Shown here in pieces: positions 60,419 through 64,000 of a stretch of 64,000 nt of DNA. The notes beneath the pieces are model-generated. The model was not told where the DNA came from, did not search any database, and saw only the letters and a program-made list of their open reading frames with translations. Origin of the DNA: Gammaproteobacteria bacterium (GTDB taxonomy: Bacteria; Pseudomonadota; Gammaproteobacteria; Ga0077536); NCBI GenBank assembly GCA_016209015.1, contig JACQWY010000020.1, positions 43,663 through 107,662 on the forward strand, written 5' to 3'. The position numbers were made by a program, and so were the translations under genes. Every line of letters starts with the position of its first letter. The stretch's first letter is position 1.

Positions 60419-61939
60419 TCAGAAGAAGCCGAGCGCCTTCGGGCTGTAGCTGACGAGCAGGTTCTTCGTCTGCTGATAGTGCTCGAGCATCACGAGGTGC
60501 GTCTCGCGGCCGAAGCCGGACTGCTTGTAGCCGCCGAACGCCGCGTGCGCGGGATAGGCGTGGTAGCAGTTCGTCCAGCAGCGGCCGGCCTGCACGCCGC
60601 GGCCGAAGCGATACGCCTGCGTGCCGTCGCGCGACCACACCCCGGCGCCGAGGCCGTAGAGGGTGTCGTTCGCGATCGACAGCGCGTCGTCGAAGTCCTT
60701 GAACTTGCCGACGGCGACGACCGGTCCGAAGATTTCCTCCTGGAAGATGCGCATCTTGTTGTGGCCTTCGAGCACGGTCGGCTTCACGTAGTAACCGTCC
60801 TTCAGTTCGCCGCCGAGCATGTTGCGCTCGCCGCCCGTGCGGCACTTCGCGCCTTCGTCCTTGCCGATCTGGATGTAGCTCAGGATCTTCTCGAGCTGCT
60901 CGCTCGAGGCCTGGGCGCCGATCATCGTGTCGGTGTCGAGCGGGTTGCCCTGCTTGATCTTGCCGACGCGGGCGACGGCACGTTCGACGAACGCGTCGTA
61001 GATCGATTCCTGGATCAGCGCGCGCGACGGGCAGGTGCAGACCTCGCCCTGGTTCAGCGCGAACATCGCGAAGCCTTCGAGCGCCTTGTCGAAGAACTCG
61101 TCGTCCTTCGCCATCACGTCCTCGAAGAACACGTTCGGTGATTTGCCGCCGAGCTCGAGCGTGACCGGGATGATGTTCTCCGCGGCGTACTGCATGATGA
61201 GGCGGCCCGTCGTCGTCTCGCCGGTGAATGCGATCTTCGAAATGCGGCGGTTCTGCGCGAGCGGCTTGCCGGCTTCGACGCCGAAGCCGTTGACGATGTT
61301 CACCACGCCCGGCGGCAGCAGGTCGCCGATCACTTCCCACAGCTTCAGGATCGACACCGGCGTCTGCTCGGCCGGCTTGATCACGATGCAGTTGCCCGCG
61401 GCGATCGCCGGCGCGAGCTTCCAGATCGCCATCAGCAGCGGGAAGTTCCAGGGAATGATCTGTCCGACGACGCCCAGCGGCTCGTGGAAGTGATACGCGA
61501 CGGTGTCGTGATCGATTTCGGAGATGCTGCCTTCCTGCGTGCGGATGGCGGAGGCGAAATAGCGCAGATGATCGATGGCGAGCGGCACGTCGGCGACGAG
61601 CGTCTCGCGAATGGGCTTGCCGTTGTCCCAGGTCTCGGCGAGCGCGATCATCTCGAGGTTCGCCTGCATGCGATCGGCCATGGCGTTCAGGACGGCGGCG
61701 CGCTCGGCCGGCGAGGTATTGCCCCAGGACGCGCGGGCGGCGTGCGCGGCGTCGAGCGCGGCCTCGATGTCCTGCGCGTTCGAGCGCGGGATCTCGCTGT
61801 AGACCTTCGCGTTGATCGGGCTCGAGTTCTCGAAGAACTCACCGCTGACCGGCGCGGTCCACTTGCCGCCGATGTAGTTGTCGTAGCGGCGTTTGAATTC
61901 GACCTTGGAACCGGGTTGGCCGGGCTGTGCGTAAATCAT
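60419..61939 (-). CDS. NAD-dependent aldehyde dehydrogenase (ExaC/AcoD type)
   Basis: 506 residues. [28 protein letters not shown] binds the cofactor, [15 protein letters not shown] holds the general-base Glu and [17 protein letters not shown] the catalytic Cys. The C-terminus [27 protein letters not shown] and the length of 506 match acetaldehyde dehydrogenases such as ExaC/AcoD, which oxidise acetaldehyde from ethanol or acetoin. The adjacent DUF779 gene supports this subgroup. Divergent from the second aldehyde dehydrogenase, with about 350 bases between. Confidence 0.93.
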   Translation of the reverse strand: MIYAQPGQPGSKVEFKRRYDNYIGGKWTAPVSGEFFENSSPINAKVYSEIPRSNAQDIEAALDAAHAARASWGNTSPAERAAVLNAMADRMQANLEMIALAETWDNGKPIRETLVADVPLAIDHLRYFASAIRTQEGSISEIDHDTVAYHFHEPLGVVGQIIPWNFPLLMAIWKLAPAIAAGNCIVIKPAEQTPVSILKLWEVIGDLLPPGVVNIVNGFGVEAGKPLAQNRRISKIAFTGETTTGRLIMQYAAENIIPVTLELGGKSPNVFFEDVMAKDDEFFDKALEGFAMFALNQGEVCTCPSRALIQESIYDAFVERAVARVGKIKQGNPLDTDTMIGAQASSEQLEKILSYIQIGKDEGAKCRTGGERNMLGGELKDGYYVKPTVLEGHNKMRIFQEEIFGPVVAVGKFKDFDDALSIANDTLYGLGAGVWSRDGTQAYRFGRGVQAGRCWTNCYHAYPAHAAFGGYKQSGFGRETHLVMLEHYQQTKNLLVSYSPKALGFF

Positions 61940-62286
61940 AAGACCTCCATCGTTGTGTCATGACCGTTCGGCCTGCGGGCCGTTATCGATACCGCCGAGC
62001 CGTCTGCCCAGTGGTGGTTTGCGCGGGCGCGAGAGGTATCGTGATCCCTGCCTCTCAGCGAATCGGGCGGCGGACGTCGCCCGTCCCGGCCGGTGCTGCG
62101 CAGCTTCGACGCGGTCGTTTTCCAGACGGGGAACCGGGCCGCGCGGGGCCGGCCTAATATACCCGCATCCCTATTCCCGGACACCCGGTTTCGCGCTGGC
62201 CGGCCTGTCGGATTTGTGGCAACGTCCCGGCCCCGGCCACGGCACGAAGGCGCCTGATTTTCCCGTCCAGAACACAGGAGAACCGT
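61940..62286. promoter_or_regulatory. Divergent promoter region of two aldehyde dehydrogenase genes
   Basis: 347 bases without a gene. It should hold both promoters. A TAATATACCCGCATCCCTAT stretch at 62154-62173 is the only AT-rich part. No sigma-54 -24/-12 element (TGGCAC-N5-TTGC) is clear. Confidence 0.45.
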
Positions 62287-63762
62287 ATGAACGCACCCGT
62301 CGGAAAACTGAGCTCGGTCGAACAATTCCTCGGTAAACCCCGGCCCATGCTGATCGGCGACGAATGGGTCGCGGCGCAGTCCGGCAAGACCTTTCCGGTC
62401 TACAACCCCGCGACGGGTGAAGTGATCGCCCAGGTCGCGGAGGGCGACAAGGCCGACGTCGACCTCGCCGTCGCGGCCGCGCGCAAGGCTTTCGAGAAGT
62501 GGGGCCGTTCGAATCCCGGCAAGCGCGCGCGCCTGATGTGGAAGCTCGCTGACCTCATCGAGCAGCACGCCGAGGAGTTCGCCCAGCTCGAGACCCTCGA
62601 CAACGGCAAGCCGATCACCGAGTCGCGCATGATCGACGTGATGGGGGCGGCCGCGTATTTCCGGTACTTCGCCGGCTGGTGCGACAAGCTCGACGGCATC
62701 ACCTCGCGCGTGAGCTCGCCCGACGTCCATGCCTATACGCTCCGCGAGCCGGTCGGCGTCTGCGCGCAGATCGTGCCCTGGAATTTCCCGCTGCTGATGG
62801 CGTCGTGGAAGCTCGCGCCCTGCCTCGCAACGGGCAACGTCTCGATCCTGAAGCCCGCGGAAGAAACGCCGCTGACCGCGCTGCGTCTCGGCGAGCTCTT
62901 CCTCGAAGCCGGCTTCCCGGCCGGTGTCGTGCAGGTCATCCCGGGCTACGGCCACACCGCCGGCGCCGCGCTCTCCGGTCATCCCGACGTCGACAAGGTC
63001 GCGTTCACGGGCTCGACGGAAGTCGGCAAGCTCATCGTCCAGGCCGCCTCGGGCAATCTCAAGAAAGTCTCGCTCGAGCTCGGCGGCAAGAGCCCGAACA
63101 TCGTCTTCGCCGACGCCGACATGAGCAAGGCGATCACGGGTTCGGCGAACGCGATCTTCTTCAACTGCGGCCAGGTCTGCGTCGCGGGCTCGCGCCTCTA
63201 CGCCGAGCGCAAGGTATTCGATCAGGTCGTCGAGGGCATGGCGGACTTCGCGAAGAAGATCCGCGTCGGCTCCGGCATGGATCCGCAGACGCAGATGGGT
63301 CCGCTCGTCTCGAGCACGCAGTTCGATCGCGTCACCGGCATGATCAAGTCCGGCCTCGACGAAGGCGCGGAAATTCTCACCGGCGGCAAGCGCATCGGCG
63401 ATCAGGGTTACTTCGTCGAGCCGACGATCATCGTCAACACGAAGCCGAACATGCGCGTCGTGCGCGAGGAGATCTTCGGACCCGTCGTCGTCGCCTCGCC
63501 CGTCGACGACATCGAAGAAATCGCCCGCATCGCGAACGACACGCCCTACGGCCTCGCCGCGAGCGTGTGGACGCAGGACCTGACGAAGGCCCACAAGATG
63601 GCGTCCGCGCTGAAGGCCGGCACGGTGTGGATCAACACCCACGGCATGATCGAACCGCATCTGCCGTTCGGCGGCTACAAGCAGTCGGGCTGGGGCCGCG
63701 AGGGCGGCAAGGAGTCGCTCGATCTCTACACCCAGGTGAAGGCGGTGTTCGCGGCGCTGTGA
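62287..63762 (+). CDS. Aldehyde dehydrogenase family protein
   Basis: 491 residues. [51 protein letters not shown] with the catalytic Glu, IFFNCGQVCVAGSRLYAER with the catalytic Cys, and [25 protein letters not shown] at the end. Closest in layout to broad-range betaine/phenylacetaldehyde-type enzymes. It is distinct from its divergent neighbour (different length and Cys context). ATG 62287 has CAGGAGAACC upstream. The substrate is open. Confidence 0.93.
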   Translation: MNAPVGKLSSVEQFLGKPRPMLIGDEWVAAQSGKTFPVYNPATGEVIAQVAEGDKADVDLAVAAARKAFEKWGRSNPGKRARLMWKLADLIEQHAEEFAQLETLDNGKPITESRMIDVMGAAAYFRYFAGWCDKLDGITSRVSSPDVHAYTLREPVGVCAQIVPWNFPLLMASWKLAPCLATGNVSILKPAEETPLTALRLGELFLEAGFPAGVVQVIPGYGHTAGAALSGHPDVDKVAFTGSTEVGKLIVQAASGNLKKVSLELGGKSPNIVFADADMSKAITGSANAIFFNCGQVCVAGSRLYAERKVFDQVVEGMADFAKKIRVGSGMDPQTQMGPLVSSTQFDRVTGMIKSGLDEGAEILTGGKRIGDQGYFVEPTIIVNTKPNMRVVREEIFGPVVVASPVDDIEEIARIANDTPYGLAASVWTQDLTKAHKMASALKAGTVWINTHGMIEPHLPFGGYKQSGWGREGGKESLDLYTQVKAVFAAL

Positions 63763-63784
63763 TCGCGGCGCGATTGTGACGACG

Positions 63785-63815
63785 AAGGGCGGCCTGCGGG
63801 CCGCCTTTCTTTTTT
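63785..63815 (+). terminator. Intrinsic terminator after the aldehyde dehydrogenase gene
   Basis: GGCGGCC-TGCG-GGCCGCC followed by TTTCTTTTTT, about 25 bases after the stop. Confidence 0.92.
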
Positions 63816-63852
63816 GTAGGATGTGCCGACGATGCCAATCAGCCGCCTTCCG

Positions 63853-63976
63853 TAGGTCCGATTAGCGCCAGCGTAATCGGACGTTCGGGAGACGTTCGGG
63901 GGATGCTCGGCAGAAGCACGACAATCCGGATGCGATGAACGTCCGATTACGCCTGCGGCTAATCGGACCTACGAAG
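63853..63976. repeat. REP doublet, GTCCGATTA hairpins
   Basis: GTAGGTCCGATTAGCGCCAG CGTAATCGGACGTTCG and, inverted, GAACGTCCGATTACGCCTGC GGCTAATCGGACCTAC. Each half is a hairpin (GTCCGATTA...TAATCGGAC), and the two halves are mirror images about 45 bases apart, a typical BIME-like pair. Confidence 0.92.
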
Positions 63977-64000
63977 ATTCACGAACATCACAACGGCTCC

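Overview
ORGANISM. The DNA is very GC-rich, with dense genes and short overlaps. The housekeeping block yicC-gmk-rpoZ-spoT-ridA-recG-ubiA, divergent from rph-rdgB-hemW, is a gammaproteobacterial arrangement. Together with acyl-CoA, CoA-transferase, P450 and aldehyde-oxidation genes, this suggests an environmental gammaproteobacterium (Xanthomonadales/Nevskiales/Steroidobacter-like). That placement is inference; no rRNA gene is present. LAYOUT. 1-6.4 kb: end of a His-rich protein, a nitroreductase, a decayed flavin-reductase-like gene, two methyltransferases, HMG-CoA lyase and an enoyl-CoA hydratase. 6.5-9.4 kb: CaiB-type CoA-transferase and a Sel1-repeat protein. 9.4-20.9 kb: the conserved core block, then an alcohol dehydrogenase. 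21-23.3 kb: a receiver-TPR protein overlapping a small soluble histidine kinase. 23.4-29 kb: AEC transporter, P450, acetyltransferase, SDR, acyl-CoA dehydrogenase and two FmdB-like proteins. 29.2-48.8 kb: an accessory region built around type I secretion. 49-64 kb: Uup, several small catabolic or stress proteins, an AraC-type regulator, repeat arrays, an S1/P1-nuclease-like protein, DUF779 and two divergent aldehyde dehydrogenases. THE UNUSUAL REGION. Between 29.2 and 48.8 kb lie an HlyB-like ABC exporter lacking the usual N-terminal peptidase-like domain, one complete HlyD, and a 2368-residue secreted protein (lipase-like head, RTX repeats, a seven-motif FG-GAP propeller, RTX tail). Directly upstream of the big protein is a small membrane protein with a Cys-x-Thr-x-Ala-Gly...Tyr-Lys-Thr motif. 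Two further membrane proteins with this motif (33103 and 36152) each precede a short ORF that looks like the N-terminus of an RTX lipase gene cut off at a repeat element. At least four partial copies of the hlyD 3' part are scattered among 86-bp and other inverted-repeat elements, an IS3 fragment and a Phd/PemK toxin-antitoxin pair. A diverged copy of the last 50 codons of the neighbouring luciferase-like oxidoreductase gene marks the left border. I read this as a type I secreted effector locus with duplicated effector/partner cassettes, probably toxin-immunity pairs, that has repeatedly recombined at hlyD and at small repeats. REPEATS. Palindromic REP-like families (GGGGTCAGAGTCC, GGGGACAG, GACAGGCAC, TTATCCACCGGGGTC, GTCCGATTA) occur between genes throughout the window. 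No REP-associated transposase is present, so they are presumably mobilised in trans. No tRNA, rRNA or CRISPR array was seen.
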